64,000 nucleotides of DNA from Halobacillus litoralis (GTDB lineage: Bacteria; Bacillota; Bacilli; Bacillales; Halobacillaceae). The notes beneath the pieces are model-generated. The model searched no databases. It saw only the letters and a list, made by a program, of their open reading frames with translations, and was not told where the DNA came from. Each line of letters begins with the position of its first letter. The first letter of the stretch is position 1. A program made the translations under genes and the position numbers. This document shows positions 1-8,085 of the stretch, piece after piece. The stretch spans positions 401,701 to 465,700 of the forward strand of contig NZ_JAIVAJ010000006.1 of NCBI RefSeq assembly GCF_020171725.1, in the 5' to 3' direction.

Positions 1-1
1 C

Positions 2-670
2 GGCTTGAATAATTTCGAGTCTTACCTGAAGGAAGAAGACGATTCGGATGAGAAGCGGAATTACTGGGCAGTAAAAGAAAAGGTCGAACAATTCATAGAA
101 GAGAATGAACAGAACTTCGCCAAAAGCGTCGTCGTCATTGCGACTGCAGACGACACGATTTGGTTTGCAGAACGATTCCAAATGCCGGTCAAATCCGAGT
201 TCTACTGGGAGGAGACTCCACAGCTTGATCAATTGAAAAAGATGCAGGAAGATTTCCCGAAAACGGGTATCGTGCTGACACAAAAAGAACAGGTGAAAGT
301 CATAGATGCGGAACTCGGACAGCTGAAAGATACACAACTCTTTGAACTGGACTTGGATACGGACGATTGGCGCCAACATCAGGGTCCTCACCGCGCCCAA
401 GCATCCATGGGTTCCGGCGGTGCAAAGAATTCGAAGCAGGATCAATTCCAAGAGCGCTTTGAAGCGAACCGTTATCGTTGGTATAAGAGCCTGGCGCCTA
501 AGCTTGATAAGCTGGCAAAAGACTACGGCTGGCAACAGTTCTATCTCGTAGGGGATAAAGAAGAATTGAAAGACTTAAGCGATAATATGAACAAAGAACC
601 TAAGGATATGGTAAATAAAAACCTGCTTGATCATGAAGAAATGCATATTATCGAAGAAGTGATTCAGTAA
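2..670 (+). CDS. aeRF1/VLRF1-like release-factor-family protein, 5' end cut by window
   Basis: The frame is open to the left edge, so the protein is N-terminally incomplete; the TTG at base 5 has no visible ribosome site. About 222 residues are present. A Gly-rich turn followed by QDQFQERFEANRYRWYK and then a helix/strand pattern ending near GDKEELKDL resembles bacterial members of the archaeo-eukaryotic release-factor-1 superfamily (baeRF/VLRF1), which act on stalled ribosomes or peptidyl-tRNA. That family call rests on pattern memory and is tentative. It is the last gene of its transcript and ends just before a strong terminator. Confidence 0.5.
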   Translation, partial: GLNNFESYLKEEDDSDEKRNYWAVKEKVEQFIEENEQNFAKSVVVIATADDTIWFAERFQMPVKSEFYWEETPQLDQLKKMQEDFPKTGIVLTQKEQVKVIDAELGQLKDTQLFELDLDTDDWRQHQGPHRAQASMGSGGAKNSKQDQFQERFEANRYRWYKSLAPKLDKLAKDYGWQQFYLVGDKEELKDLSDNMNKEPKDMVNKNLLDHEEMHIIEEVIQ

Positions 671-679
671 ATGTAAGAG

Positions 680-704
680 CGCCGGTTCAACCGGCGTTTT
701 TTTT
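680..704 (+). terminator. Intrinsic terminator after the aeRF1-like gene
   Basis: CGCCGG, a 5-base loop, CCGGCG and eight T. Confidence 0.85.
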
Positions 705-867
705 GTAGAAAAAGAATTAGGCCACTCTGCTTTGTATGATCGAAAAAATCTGCTATCTACTATTTTCATAAAGTAATAAACGGGTCATCCTAATAAATGC
801 AAGCGGAATAAAGCTGTGATAAAATAGTATATACCTAAACTATTAAAACTCAGAATGGAGCATAGAA

Positions 868-1173
868 ATGTTTGTCGTAGATTCCACCGTAGTTGTACCT
901 GATCATAAAGCGGATGATTTAATACATATCTACCGGAACCGTTCTAAACTTGTCGATCAAGCAGAGGGCTTCCTATCCTTTCAGCTTCTTCAGAACGATC
1001 GAAAGCCCGGAGAACTTACTGTGCACATGGAGTGGGAATCCAAACAAGCTTATTTGAACTGGGCAAGAAGTGAACAGTTCAAGAAGATACATGAACTGGA
1101 GAAGCGTTACCCGGATGAAGAGCTACAGGGGATTGTTCCGAAAGTGAAGAAGTATGAGGTGGTCGCAACGTGA
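868..1173 (+). CDS. Antibiotic-biosynthesis-monooxygenase / heme oxygenase (HmoA/IsdG-like) fold protein
   Basis: This 101-residue protein has the small alpha-beta dimeric fold pattern of the ABM superfamily: an N-terminal strand, a helix with RNRSKLVDQAEGFLSF, then the segment MEWESKQAYLNWARSEQFKK, which is the family's W-x-S-x2-A-Y-x2-W element. Relatives in Bacillus and Staphylococcus (HmoA, IsdG) break down heme to free iron; others are quinol monooxygenases, so the substrate is not proven. The length fits the family. The stop overlaps the GTG start of the next gene (GTGA), so it is co-translated with a cobalamin/STAS cassette and may be part of that sensing unit. Confidence 0.7.
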   Translation: MFVVDSTVVVPDHKADDLIHIYRNRSKLVDQAEGFLSFQLLQNDRKPGELTVHMEWESKQAYLNWARSEQFKKIHELEKRYPDEELQGIVPKVKKYEVVAT

Positions 1174-1541
1174 ATAAGAAAGAAAAAGACCGCATCGTTC
1201 ATAATGTAGCAGAAGAGATATATGAGAATTACCCTTTTCTTTGGGAGAAGTTCGGTCAGAATGGACGCGACCGTACCGAAGAGGATAATTATCACCACTT
1301 GGATCATTTGCAAGCTGCATATGAAATGAACAGTTCGGACTTCTTTATTGATTATACGAAGTGGTTGAATAACGTTCTGACATCAAGGAATGTCGGCACT
1401 CATTTGATCATCGATAATTTCGAACGGTTGATTGCACAATTTCAGAATTTTGGCCTGGAAGACGAAAATGAACAAAGAGTATACGTCGAATATTTGCAGA
1501 CAGCAATTCAACACTTACATACTCTTTCAAGTAAGAGGTGA
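1170..1541 (+). CDS. All-helical protein of the B12/STAS cassette, unknown function
   Basis: A 123-residue acidic, apparently all-helical protein starting at GTG inside the stop of the upstream gene. Visible marks are an HHLDHL motif near residue 42 and the segment FFIDYTKWLNNVLTSRNV followed by a helix with IIDNFERL. I recall similar helical modules near cobalamin-binding and RsbR-like proteins, but I cannot name the family with certainty. Because it is translationally coupled to the B12-binding and STAS genes, it is probably the N-terminal sensory or docking part of a split stressosome-like sensor. No transmembrane segment or signal peptide is seen. Confidence 0.6.
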   Translation: MNKKEKDRIVHNVAEEIYENYPFLWEKFGQNGRDRTEEDNYHHLDHLQAAYEMNSSDFFIDYTKWLNNVLTSRNVGTHLIIDNFERLIAQFQNFGLEDENEQRVYVEYLQTAIQHLHTLSSKR

Positions 1542-2198
1542 ATGAAGTTGACCCAACACCACGAGACACTAGCCCACCTGTTTTTGGATGGAGATGAAGA
1601 AAAAGCCTTAGATTATATGAACGAGTTGTTACATGAGTATTCCCGTGCCTATTTATACGAATCTGTTATCACACAGTCAATGTATTATATTGGTCAACTT
1701 TGGGAGAGGAATGAAATCTCAGTTGCCGATGAGCACCTTGCCACGGCAGTTTGTGACTTCGTTCTTTCAACGCTTAAAGAAGAAAAGCCTATCAAAAGAA
1801 CGAGACAGCAGAAAGCACTTCTGTTCGGCGTCGAAAAGGAACAGCATTATCTAGGTATCAAGATGGTCGCTGAGACATTTAAGGAGCAAGGATGGCGAGT
1901 GCGTTACCTCGGTCCCGACCTGCCTCTGGAACACTCATTGACTCAAATTGAAAAGTTCAAGCCGGATGTAATCGGACTTTCGGCTGCTTTATCGTATCGA
2001 CTTCCTACAGTAAAAGAGTTGATCCGACGCTTCGAAAGGTTGGAGTGGAAGCCGTTTATTATGGTCGGTGGACGTATGGCTTCAAAATTTGACTTAAATG
2101 AATTCCAGTCAGACCGTGTGATGGTGGTCAAGGGACTCCCACACCTCCATCAGTGGTTCAAAGAAGGAAGGGACGGCGTCATCAATGAAACGAGTTGA
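1542..2198 (+). CDS. Stand-alone cobalamin-binding photoreceptor-like protein (CarH/AerR type, no DNA-binding domain)
   Basis: 218 residues. Residues about 1-85 form the helical cap domain of B12 proteins and hold W54 followed after nine residues by E64-H65, the W-x9-EH signature of light-sensing adenosylcobalamin proteins such as CarH and LitR. Residues about 90-205 form the Rossmann B12-binding domain with E-x-H-x2-G (E100, H102, G105), where H102 would be the lower cobalt ligand. The MerR-type DNA-binding domain usual in CarH/LitR is absent. The ATG touches the previous stop (a TTG six bases on is an alternative) and the gene overlaps the STAS gene by 14 bases, so signal output is probably by protein contact with that partner. 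The B12 domain is clear; light sensing is inference. Confidence 0.85.
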   Translation: MKLTQHHETLAHLFLDGDEEKALDYMNELLHEYSRAYLYESVITQSMYYIGQLWERNEISVADEHLATAVCDFVLSTLKEEKPIKRTRQQKALLFGVEKEQHYLGIKMVAETFKEQGWRVRYLGPDLPLEHSLTQIEKFKPDVIGLSAALSYRLPTVKELIRRFERLEWKPFIMVGGRMASKFDLNEFQSDRVMVVKGLPHLHQWFKEGRDGVINETS

Positions 2199-2943
2199 AC
2201 ATACTTTTCCTCTCCCTTTCGTAACAATAAATAAAAACTATAAAATCCAGACTTATTCTAAAGAAGCGATTTCTTTAATAGGGGAACATGAGAACCTGTT
2301 GGAAATTATGGATGAAGCAAGTGTGATGAAGGTTAAGGATTGGGTCACACCTGAAATCCTGAAAGCTTCTGTCGAAGTACATCTCCAGGCCATGGACGAT
2401 GAGGAAGACTTACTGACAGCGGATTTATACGTAAAGTGGAATAACGATATGTATGCTGAAATCATTCTTATGCTGAAAGATGAGAAGCTCACAAAAGTAA
2501 CGAAGACCTTGAACCAGCTAAGGTCCAGGTTGAATGATACCAATTTCGAGCTTTTAGAGGAGAAAGAGAAGCTGGAAGAAGCGGTGGAGCAGAACAATCA
2601 GTTATCCGCTCCTTTCATCATCTTAAATGAAGAAACGGCGCTGATTCCCTTGTTCGGTGATGTATCTGAAGAGAAGATGTATTCCATCGAAACTCAGTTA
2701 CTTCAGAAGTCCCAGGAAGGGGAAGTAGACACCCTTCTGTTTGATTTTACGGCGGTAGGAGATCTGCAGCGTTCGGGTGTATCCGTTCTGTTGGATGTGA
2801 TGACGTCTTTATCTTATATGGGAGCGGAAATCACATTCATCGGTGTACAGCCAGCTCAGGCTAAGCAGCTGAAAGAAATGAGTCTGCCTCAGGAGATTAA
2901 GTTTATCGGTTCACTTAAAACAGCTATACAGAAGTTTTGTTAA
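2185..2943 (+). CDS. PAS-like/coiled-coil/STAS domain protein (RsbR/RsbS-like)
   Basis: 252 residues in three parts: an N-terminal PAS-like region (FVTINKNYKIQTYSKEAISL, residues about 8-120), a coiled coil (about 110-145) and a C-terminal STAS domain (about 148-250) containing DFTAVGDLQRSGVSVLLDV. STAS proteins of the RsbR/RsbS/SpoIIAA group are phosphorylated on Ser/Thr at the end of the DxTxV strand and control sigma factors or phosphatases. The residue at that site here lies in LQRSG, so the phospho-site is not the textbook one. Overlap with the cobalamin gene suggests a light- or B12-responsive stressosome-like switch. It ends at a bidirectional terminator. Confidence 0.8.
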   Translation: MKRVEHTFPLPFVTINKNYKIQTYSKEAISLIGEHENLLEIMDEASVMKVKDWVTPEILKASVEVHLQAMDDEEDLLTADLYVKWNNDMYAEIILMLKDEKLTKVTKTLNQLRSRLNDTNFELLEEKEKLEEAVEQNNQLSAPFIILNEETALIPLFGDVSEEKMYSIETQLLQKSQEGEVDTLLFDFTAVGDLQRSGVSVLLDVMTSLSYMGAEITFIGVQPAQAKQLKEMSLPQEIKFIGSLKTAIQKFC

Positions 2944-2948
2944 TGACT

Positions 2949-2977
2949 AAAACCTCCCCATCCTTCGGGGAGGTTTT
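2949..2977. terminator. Bidirectional terminator between the STAS gene and crcB
   Basis: An 11-bp stem (AAAACCTCCCC with GGGGAGGTTTT) with a 7-base loop serves both convergent genes. Confidence 0.85.
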
Positions 2978-3323
2978 AGTTTATCCAGATGATAGAAAGC
3001 CCAGCAAGTGTAGCGAGGATCGAGACGAGAAAATAGACCGTCCCTTTGAACCAGGCCCCTTTCTCAAACATCTGAAGGATTTCATAGCTGAAGGTGGAGT
3101 AAGTCGTGTATCCTCCGCAGAATCCGGTTGCTGACAAATACCAGAACCATTCCGGGATGGCAGTAGATTCATGGATTTGGATCAAGAAGCCGAGGAGCAA
3201 TCCACCTGATAGGTTCGCAATAAGGGTACCGACAGGGAGAGAATAACGGTTGAATGCTTCGCTCAGCTTGAATCGTGCCACAGCCCCGATCATTCCACCT
3301 ATAAAAATATATAAAACAGTCAT
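2976..3323 (-). CDS. crcB: Fluoride ion channel, CrcB/Fluc family (second subunit)
   Basis: 115 residues with four predicted membrane helices. N-terminal GGMIGAVARF and the central GGYTTYSTFSYE are hallmark Fluc elements (G-x-x-T-T-[FY]-S-[TA]-F). Fluc proteins form dual-topology dimers that export fluoride. Its start overlaps the end of the upstream crcB by 4 bases, so the two are co-translated, as in Bacillus species where two unequal CrcB subunits form a heterodimer. I looked for a fluoride riboswitch upstream of the pair and did not see one. Confidence 0.93.
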   Translation of the reverse strand: MTVLYIFIGGMIGAVARFKLSEAFNRYSLPVGTLIANLSGGLLLGFLIQIHESTAIPEWFWYLSATGFCGGYTTYSTFSYEILQMFEKGAWFKGTVYFLVSILATLAGLSIIWIN

Positions 3324-3694
3324 GTGTACTTCCTCCCTGCTTTTACCCCCATCCAGCTCATCAACAGGCCAAACACAGCGGTCATAATGATATACATGAA
3401 GCCAAGACTGATCCGATCCTCAAGCAGCTTAAGGGACTCAGTCGAAAAAGCGGAAAAGGTTGTAAACGACCCGATGACTCCAGTTGTTAGGGCTTTTTGA
3501 AAAAGGGGGTCTACTTTCCTATGTTTAGGGAAAACAGAAGAAAGGAAGCTAAGTAGAAAGCATCCGATCATATTGACCGTGAGTGTTCCTATAGGAAGGC
3601 CGTATGTAGTTGGCAGAATGGTGGATACAGCGAACCTCAATGAGGATCCAATGCCACCTCCTACAGCAATATAAATCGGCAGTTGTTTATTCAT
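3320..3694 (-). CDS. crcB: Fluoride ion channel, CrcB/Fluc family (first subunit)
   Basis: 124 residues, four predicted membrane helices, with GGGIGSSLRF near the N-terminus and GSFTTFSAFSTES in helix 3, both typical of Fluc. It is first in the two-gene operon and diverges from the diguanylate cyclase gene across 131 bases. The pair would export fluoride as a heterodimer. The start is an ATG with an AAGGAG site a few bases upstream on the minus strand. Confidence 0.93.
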   Translation of the reverse strand: MNKQLPIYIAVGGGIGSSLRFAVSTILPTTYGLPIGTLTVNMIGCFLLSFLSSVFPKHRKVDPLFQKALTTGVIGSFTTFSAFSTESLKLLEDRISLGFMYIIMTAVFGLLMSWMGVKAGRKYT

Positions 3695-3825
3695 GGCTTT
3701 ACTCCTTCGTGATAAAAAAGTTGGATAGGCTCATGTCTTAGTAGTTCGAAAGGTCTTCGTGCTATACTTCCTCTAGACAATTTTCTACATAGTAAGCCCA
3801 AATTATTGGATTCGGAGTTGAGACT

Positions 3826-5841
3826 ATGACTACTATAACAAAAAAACTGCTACTATTCTTAGTCTTAACTGCACTCAGTTATCTTTTGAATACGGTCAGT
3901 ATCAGTATGTACTACGGCGTTCATTTTCTCTTGGGCTCTATCCCTTTAGTGATGATGCTGAAGAAGCTGGGGGTCTGGCCTGCTTTCATTGGAGCGATCA
4001 TCGCTCAATCGTACACGCTGTTTCTGTGGAATCACCCCTATGCCCTTATTATTTTTTCATTGGAAATCTTGTTCATCGGCCTGTTCTTTAAGAAAAAAGT
4101 GGCCAATCTCATCTTAAGGGATGCGTTATATTGGCTGATTATCGGCGTGCCGCTTGTTTTTCTTTTCTACGGACAGGCCCTGCATTTCGGGCTGGATGGA
4201 ACGATCATGGTCGCTTTAAAAGATACAATGAACGGACTAGTGAACGTTTGGGTGGCTGAGTTTTTACTCTTTATTTCATCTGTCATTTACCGCATGTGGA
4301 GAAAGGAAGTCTCGACGTTTTACAAAATGCGTGAAGTCGTTTCCTATATGAGCAGTGGTGTATTACTTGTTCTGAGCTTCACACTCGTCATGCAGATCGG
4401 CTACTACGAGCAGTCACAGGGTCGGTCCCAGTTATTCATTACGACCCAGGACAAGATCGATGAAGTCACGAGGTATTATGAATCATGGACAGACGACAAG
4501 CTGAATGAGCACCAGTTTTGGTTGAATCAACTTCAGTCATCGGCGCAAAGCAGGTCTGAACTTCAGTCTGAGGTGGATGACTTGAGGATAGATCCATCCA
4601 CAGCACAAATCCGTATCAACTCTGAGACCAGCTTGGATCAACAGCAGATGTCGTACTCGTTTACAGACGAAGCTGTCTACTTTCTCGTTCGTGACCCTAT
4701 CGTACTAGATGCAGGTCAATCCGTCGTTGTCGAGACAGCATTTCCTATGGACAGGGTTTCAGAGTATGTACTCAGTCCTCTTACAGATGAAGAGATGAAT
4801 ATTACAGTTTTGAGCTCTGAAGGATCGGTCATCCTATCCAATCTCCGTGGAGTACCGGAAGAAGCGATCCAAAGCCGAAACAGTTGGACTACGCTAGGGG
4901 CATTCGACGGAGGAGATGTGATTGTGGATGAGCCGAATTTACCTTCTATGCAGCAGTGGAAGCAATCGGTTTACACGATACAAAATGCGATTCCGAACAG
5001 TAATGCAACCCTGATTGTGGAGACTGGTTTTATGCCCTTCGTAGACTATCAATTAATGAATCTATCGTTGTTTATTATTCTTATCGTGGTCATCATTACG
5101 TTAATCATTGGGGAAATCCTGTCTGGAAGACTGATGAAGAGGTTTGAAACTTTGTCACGTACAACCAATGAGATTGTTGCAGCCCTGCCTCATATGAAAG
5201 AAAGGACGGAATTTCCGAGCAGTATGATCTATGAACTCGAGACGCTTTCGAATAACTTCCAAGTGATGATGAAAGAGTGGCAGGAGAAATACAAAACATC
5301 ACAGGATGCGAATGAAGAACTTCAGGAAAAGAAGAAGCAGCTTGAAAAGTCACAACAGCAGATGGAGTACATGGCACATTACGATACACTGACGAACCTT
5401 CCTAACAGAAGGCAGTTTAATAAAGCGATGGATGAGTTGATTGCGAAAAAACGAAAGAAATTTGGATTGTTATTTATAGATGTCGATCGATTCAAGGATA
5501 TTAATGACCAATACGGACACGAAATAGGAGACCAGGTCTTAATTAAAGTAGGTGAAAAGCTTCGCGAAGAATTGGTGTGCGGAGAAGCGTATCGCCTTAG
5601 TGGAGATGAGTTCACAGTCATTGCAGAGGACTTAGAAAACACAGATTTAGATCTGGTCTGCCGTCATGTCCTTGCCCTTTTTGATGAACCCATCGAATTA
5701 GAGGAAACGAACATACAAATTTGTTTAAGTATCGGGAAGGCCATTTTCCCTGACGAAGCTCAAAGTAAGAATGAACTGATCCGTATCGCCGACCATGCAA
5801 TGTATGAATCTAAAAAAGCAGGAAGAAATCAAATGAGCTGA
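3826..5841 (+). CDS. Membrane-bound diguanylate cyclase (multi-TM sensor, HAMP, GGDEF)
   Basis: 671 residues. The N-terminal ~185 residues hold about five or six membrane helices. Residues about 200-410 form an extracellular, probably Cache-like, sensor. A membrane helix near 415-438 leads to a HAMP-like region and a coiled coil (about 490-520). The last ~155 residues are a GGDEF domain starting YDTLTNLPNRRQF, with DVDRFKDIND and the active loop SGDEF (S592-F596). SGDEF variants can be active, and the metal-binding D of FIDVD is present. No RxxD inhibitory site lies before the loop. The product would be cyclic di-GMP. It is a single-gene unit, and two HD-GYP proteins in the window may be the opposing enzymes. 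Confidence 0.9.
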   Translation: MTTITKKLLLFLVLTALSYLLNTVSISMYYGVHFLLGSIPLVMMLKKLGVWPAFIGAIIAQSYTLFLWNHPYALIIFSLEILFIGLFFKKKVANLILRDALYWLIIGVPLVFLFYGQALHFGLDGTIMVALKDTMNGLVNVWVAEFLLFISSVIYRMWRKEVSTFYKMREVVSYMSSGVLLVLSFTLVMQIGYYEQSQGRSQLFITTQDKIDEVTRYYESWTDDKLNEHQFWLNQLQSSAQSRSELQSEVDDLRIDPSTAQIRINSETSLDQQQMSYSFTDEAVYFLVRDPIVLDAGQSVVVETAFPMDRVSEYVLSPLTDEEMNITVLSSEGSVILSNLRGVPEEAIQSRNSWTTLGAFDGGDVIVDEPNLPSMQQWKQSVYTIQNAIPNSNATLIVETGFMPFVDYQLMNLSLFIILIVVIITLIIGEILSGRLMKRFETLSRTTNEIVAALPHMKERTEFPSSMIYELETLSNNFQVMMKEWQEKYKTSQDANEELQEKKKQLEKSQQQMEYMAHYDTLTNLPNRRQFNKAMDELIAKKRKKFGLLFIDVDRFKDINDQYGHEIGDQVLIKVGEKLREELVCGEAYRLSGDEFTVIAEDLENTDLDLVCRHVLALFDEPIELEETNIQICLSIGKAIFPDEAQSKNELIRIADHAMYESKKAGRNQMS

Positions 5842-5910
5842 CGGAGGTTATAAAACCCTGAATTTGTGGAATGGAAAAGAAAGGATTATTTGAAAGGGAG
5901 GATTTACATT

Positions 5911-6117
5911 ATGCAATTGACGTTAGAAGTAAATGGGATGACTTGCGGTCATTGTGAAAAAGCGGTGAAAGGCGCCTTGGAGGAATTGGAAGGTGTCCAT
6001 GGCGTAGAGGTTCACTTGGACAGTGGAAAAGTGGATGTCAGTTACGATGAAGCATTTGCTACGAAGGCCATGATGAAAGAGGCAGTCGAAGCGCAAGGGT
6101 ACGATGCAGTCGGATAA
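5911..6117 (+). CDS. copZ: Copper chaperone CopZ-like heavy-metal-associated protein
   Basis: 68 residues forming a single HMA domain with GMTCGHC (C12 and C15 bind Cu(I)) and a C-terminal GYDAV. It would carry copper to a CopA-type ATPase or a CsoR repressor, though neither lies nearby. The ATG at 5911 was chosen because GGGAGG lies 9-10 bases upstream; an in-frame ATG 45 bases earlier has no ribosome site. It stands alone and ends at a strong terminator. Confidence 0.9.
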   Translation: MQLTLEVNGMTCGHCEKAVKGALEELEGVHGVEVHLDSGKVDVSYDEAFATKAMMKEAVEAQGYDAVG

Positions 6118-6134
6118 AGTCAATGAAAGGTAAG

Positions 6135-6174
6135 ATGCTCAGAGCCCGGTCAAAGGAACTCTGAGCATTTTTTC
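6135..6174 (+). terminator. Intrinsic terminator after copZ
   Basis: ATGCTCAGAG pairs with CTCTGAGCAT and is followed by a T run. It may also serve the convergent coat gene. Confidence 0.8.
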
Positions 6175-6186
6175 TATAAAAAGAAC

Positions 6187-6519
6187 TTATTGAATGTTGT
6201 ATGGGAGTTGGGATTTGTAGCCTGAGAACTGTTGATACGTCTGTTGGACTTTCTGCTGTTGTTCCTGTTCGACAGCATACCAGCCGTTCTGGAACATGAG
6301 ATTATACAAATTACGTTGGCAGTCCTGTGTTTCCTTAAAGATTGTAGCTAAGTCCTGATACAGTGCTTGGTTGCTCGCTTCATTCAGAGCGATGCTGTAG
6401 GAGGACGTCATATACTTTTCCGTCGCCAATTGGTCATTGATGAAATCCCGCTCGTTCATCTGGGGTGTCTTCGGTACATTTGTCTCGGGGTTCTGAATTT
6501 TACTAGATGACTGATTCAT
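6187..6519 (-). CDS. CotF-family spore coat protein
   Basis: 110 residues, Gln-rich, with a four-helix ferritin-like pattern. The segment MNERDFINDQLATEKYMTSSYSIALNEASNQALYQDL is typical of the CotF/YhcQ spore coat family, which is made in the mother cell and assembled on the spore surface. The start is the ATG with GAGGAGG 6-7 bases upstream. It follows another coat-like gene by 14 bases in the same direction, so both are probably one late-sporulation unit. Confidence 0.85.
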   Translation of the reverse strand: MNQSSSKIQNPETNVPKTPQMNERDFINDQLATEKYMTSSYSIALNEASNQALYQDLATIFKETQDCQRNLYNLMFQNGWYAVEQEQQQKVQQTYQQFSGYKSQLPYNIQ

Positions 6520-6533
6520 TAGATAACCTCCTC

Positions 6534-6791
6534 TTAGTTGGGTTTCTGACCATTCAGGTGATTTAAGATTCTATCGTAGTGTCGTTGGTGCATCTGACCG
6601 GCTTCTTCAAGCGCTGCCTGAATCTGCGGATTCTGACAGTTTTGAGCAAAGAAATGGGCTTTCTTACAAGCGTTCAAATTCCAAGAAAGCATATCCGCAA
6701 TGTAGAGCTGGTCCTTTGTGCTCACAATTTCAGGAACTTGTGCCATCGGCTGGGCTTGAGACATTTGTGATTGATTTGTCTGTTGTTGCAT
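6534..6791 (-). CDS. Small coat-associated ferritin-like protein
   Basis: 85 residues: a Gln/Met-rich N-terminal tail, then helices with STKDQLYIADMLSWNLNACKKAHFFAQNC, a pattern seen in small spore-coat-like helical proteins that accompany CotF homologues. The start is set at 6791 because the AAGGAGG site lies 9 bases upstream of that ATG; two earlier in-frame ATGs overlap or precede the site. First gene of the two-gene coat unit. Confidence 0.75.
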   Translation of the reverse strand: MQQQTNQSQMSQAQPMAQVPEIVSTKDQLYIADMLSWNLNACKKAHFFAQNCQNPQIQAALEEAGQMHQRHYDRILNHLNGQKPN

Positions 6792-6977
6792 ATGCTCCAT
6801 CCTCCTTTTTGAAATCACTGTTTAGTATGACCGAGCCATGATTTCTTATGAGTGATGAAGCCTGACGAAACGATACCTATTTTGTAAGAAAAGTGATAAA
6901 ATAGACTTATGTTAACGGTTACAAATGGTTCGCGTATGAATAATATAGAGAAACCTTGGTAGTGGGAGGATTACAGC

Positions 6978-7895
6978 ATGGAGCAGTTGTTACGCAATTT
7001 CTTTTTGTTTCTATCCAAAAATCGATTCTTCACCAAATTGGCTAAAAGGTATGGTCTCCGTTTCGGTGCTGGCCGTTTCGTTGCAGGAGAAACCGTTCCC
7101 GCGGCTGTCGAAACAATCAAGGAGTTAAATGGACAGGGGATGTCCGTCACGATCGATCATCTGGGAGAATTCATCGATAGTGAAAAAGAGGCGAGAGAAG
7201 CGGCGGATGGTTGCATCGAAGCGATCAAAGCGATCGCAGAAAATGAGCTCGACTCCCAGTTATCATTGAAATTGACCTCTATGGGGCTCGATATTTCTGA
7301 TGAACTTGTCATTGAGAATATGCGACGCATCCTGGATGTAGCCGAAGAGAAAGACGTGTTTGTCACCATCGACATGGAGGACCATGAACGATGTGGCAAA
7401 ACACTTGATATCTTCAAAACGCTTCGGGCCGATTACGAACATATCGGTACGGTATTGCAATCCTATTTGTACCGTACGGTAGAGGATATCCAAGAGCTTG
7501 ATCAATATAATCCCAACCTGCGACTTGTGAAGGGTGCCTACAAGGAATCACCAAAGGTTGCCTTCCCTGACAAAAAAGATGTCGATGAAAATTTGAAAAA
7601 AATGATAAAGATGCATCTGATGAATGGAAATTACACGGCTGTTGCCAGTCATGACGATGCCATTATTGAATATACGAAAGAACTCGTAAAAGACAAAGGG
7701 ATATCCAAAGACCAATTTGAGTTTCAGATGCTTTACGGGATCCGAGTGGATCGGCAGAAAGAACTCGTGGAGGAAGGATATAAGATGCGGGTCTACGTTC
7801 CTTATGGAAACGATTGGTACGGCTATTTTATGCGTCGTCTGGCTGAAAGACCGGCCAATGTGGCTTTCGTACTTAAAGGCGTATTTGGGAAGTAA
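6978..7895 (+). CDS. fadM: Proline dehydrogenase (PutB/FadM type)
   Basis: 305 residues, the short monofunctional Gram-positive form of the FAD-linked TIM-barrel enzyme that oxidises proline to pyrroline-5-carboxylate. Family marks include LKLTSMGLDIS, VTIDMEDH, LRLVKGAYKE, ASHDDAII, FEFQMLYGIR and YVPYGNDWYGYFMRRLAERP, the last two carrying substrate- and FAD-binding residues. In B. subtilis the homologue lies next to fadNAE and is called fadM, the same order as here. GTGGGAGG gives the ribosome site. Confidence 0.92.
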   Translation: MEQLLRNFFLFLSKNRFFTKLAKRYGLRFGAGRFVAGETVPAAVETIKELNGQGMSVTIDHLGEFIDSEKEAREAADGCIEAIKAIAENELDSQLSLKLTSMGLDISDELVIENMRRILDVAEEKDVFVTIDMEDHERCGKTLDIFKTLRADYEHIGTVLQSYLYRTVEDIQELDQYNPNLRLVKGAYKESPKVAFPDKKDVDENLKKMIKMHLMNGNYTAVASHDDAIIEYTKELVKDKGISKDQFEFQMLYGIRVDRQKELVEEGYKMRVYVPYGNDWYGYFMRRLAERPANVAFVLKGVFGK

Positions 7896-7973
7896 GTATG
7901 AAAGAATCGGAAGGCGCACCATTCCTCCTTTTGTGTGAGGGGGAATGGAATTCCTCTTCTTTACAAAAAAGGA

Positions 7974-8002
7974 TTGCGAAATGTCTGAAAATATTTTATA
8001 TT
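7974..8002 (+). promoter_or_regulatory. Candidate sigma-A promoter of fadNAE
   Basis: TTGCGA, a 17-base spacer and TATATT, about 85 bases upstream of fadN. Transcription would then cross the FadR-like operator. Confidence 0.5.
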
Positions 8003-8048
8003 AGAAGTAGATAAGAAATCAGTACAGCTTATTTTTTTGGTCATAAAA

Positions 8049-8066
8049 TGAATGAGCATTCATTCA
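8049..8066 (+). promoter_or_regulatory. FadR operator upstream of fadNAE
   Basis: TGAATGA and TCATTCA separated by GCAT match the B. subtilis FadR operator consensus (TGAATGA-N4-TCATTCA) in both arms. FadR, a TetR-type repressor released by long-chain acyl-CoA, would block the fadN operon here by stopping polymerase just after initiation. Confidence 0.85.
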
Positions 8067-8085
8067 AATGTGATAGGGGGACCCA

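Noticed and set aside
3695..3825. Possible fluoride riboswitch upstream of the crcB pair
   Set aside because: The conserved GGNGATGGC and later core elements were not found on the minus strand.
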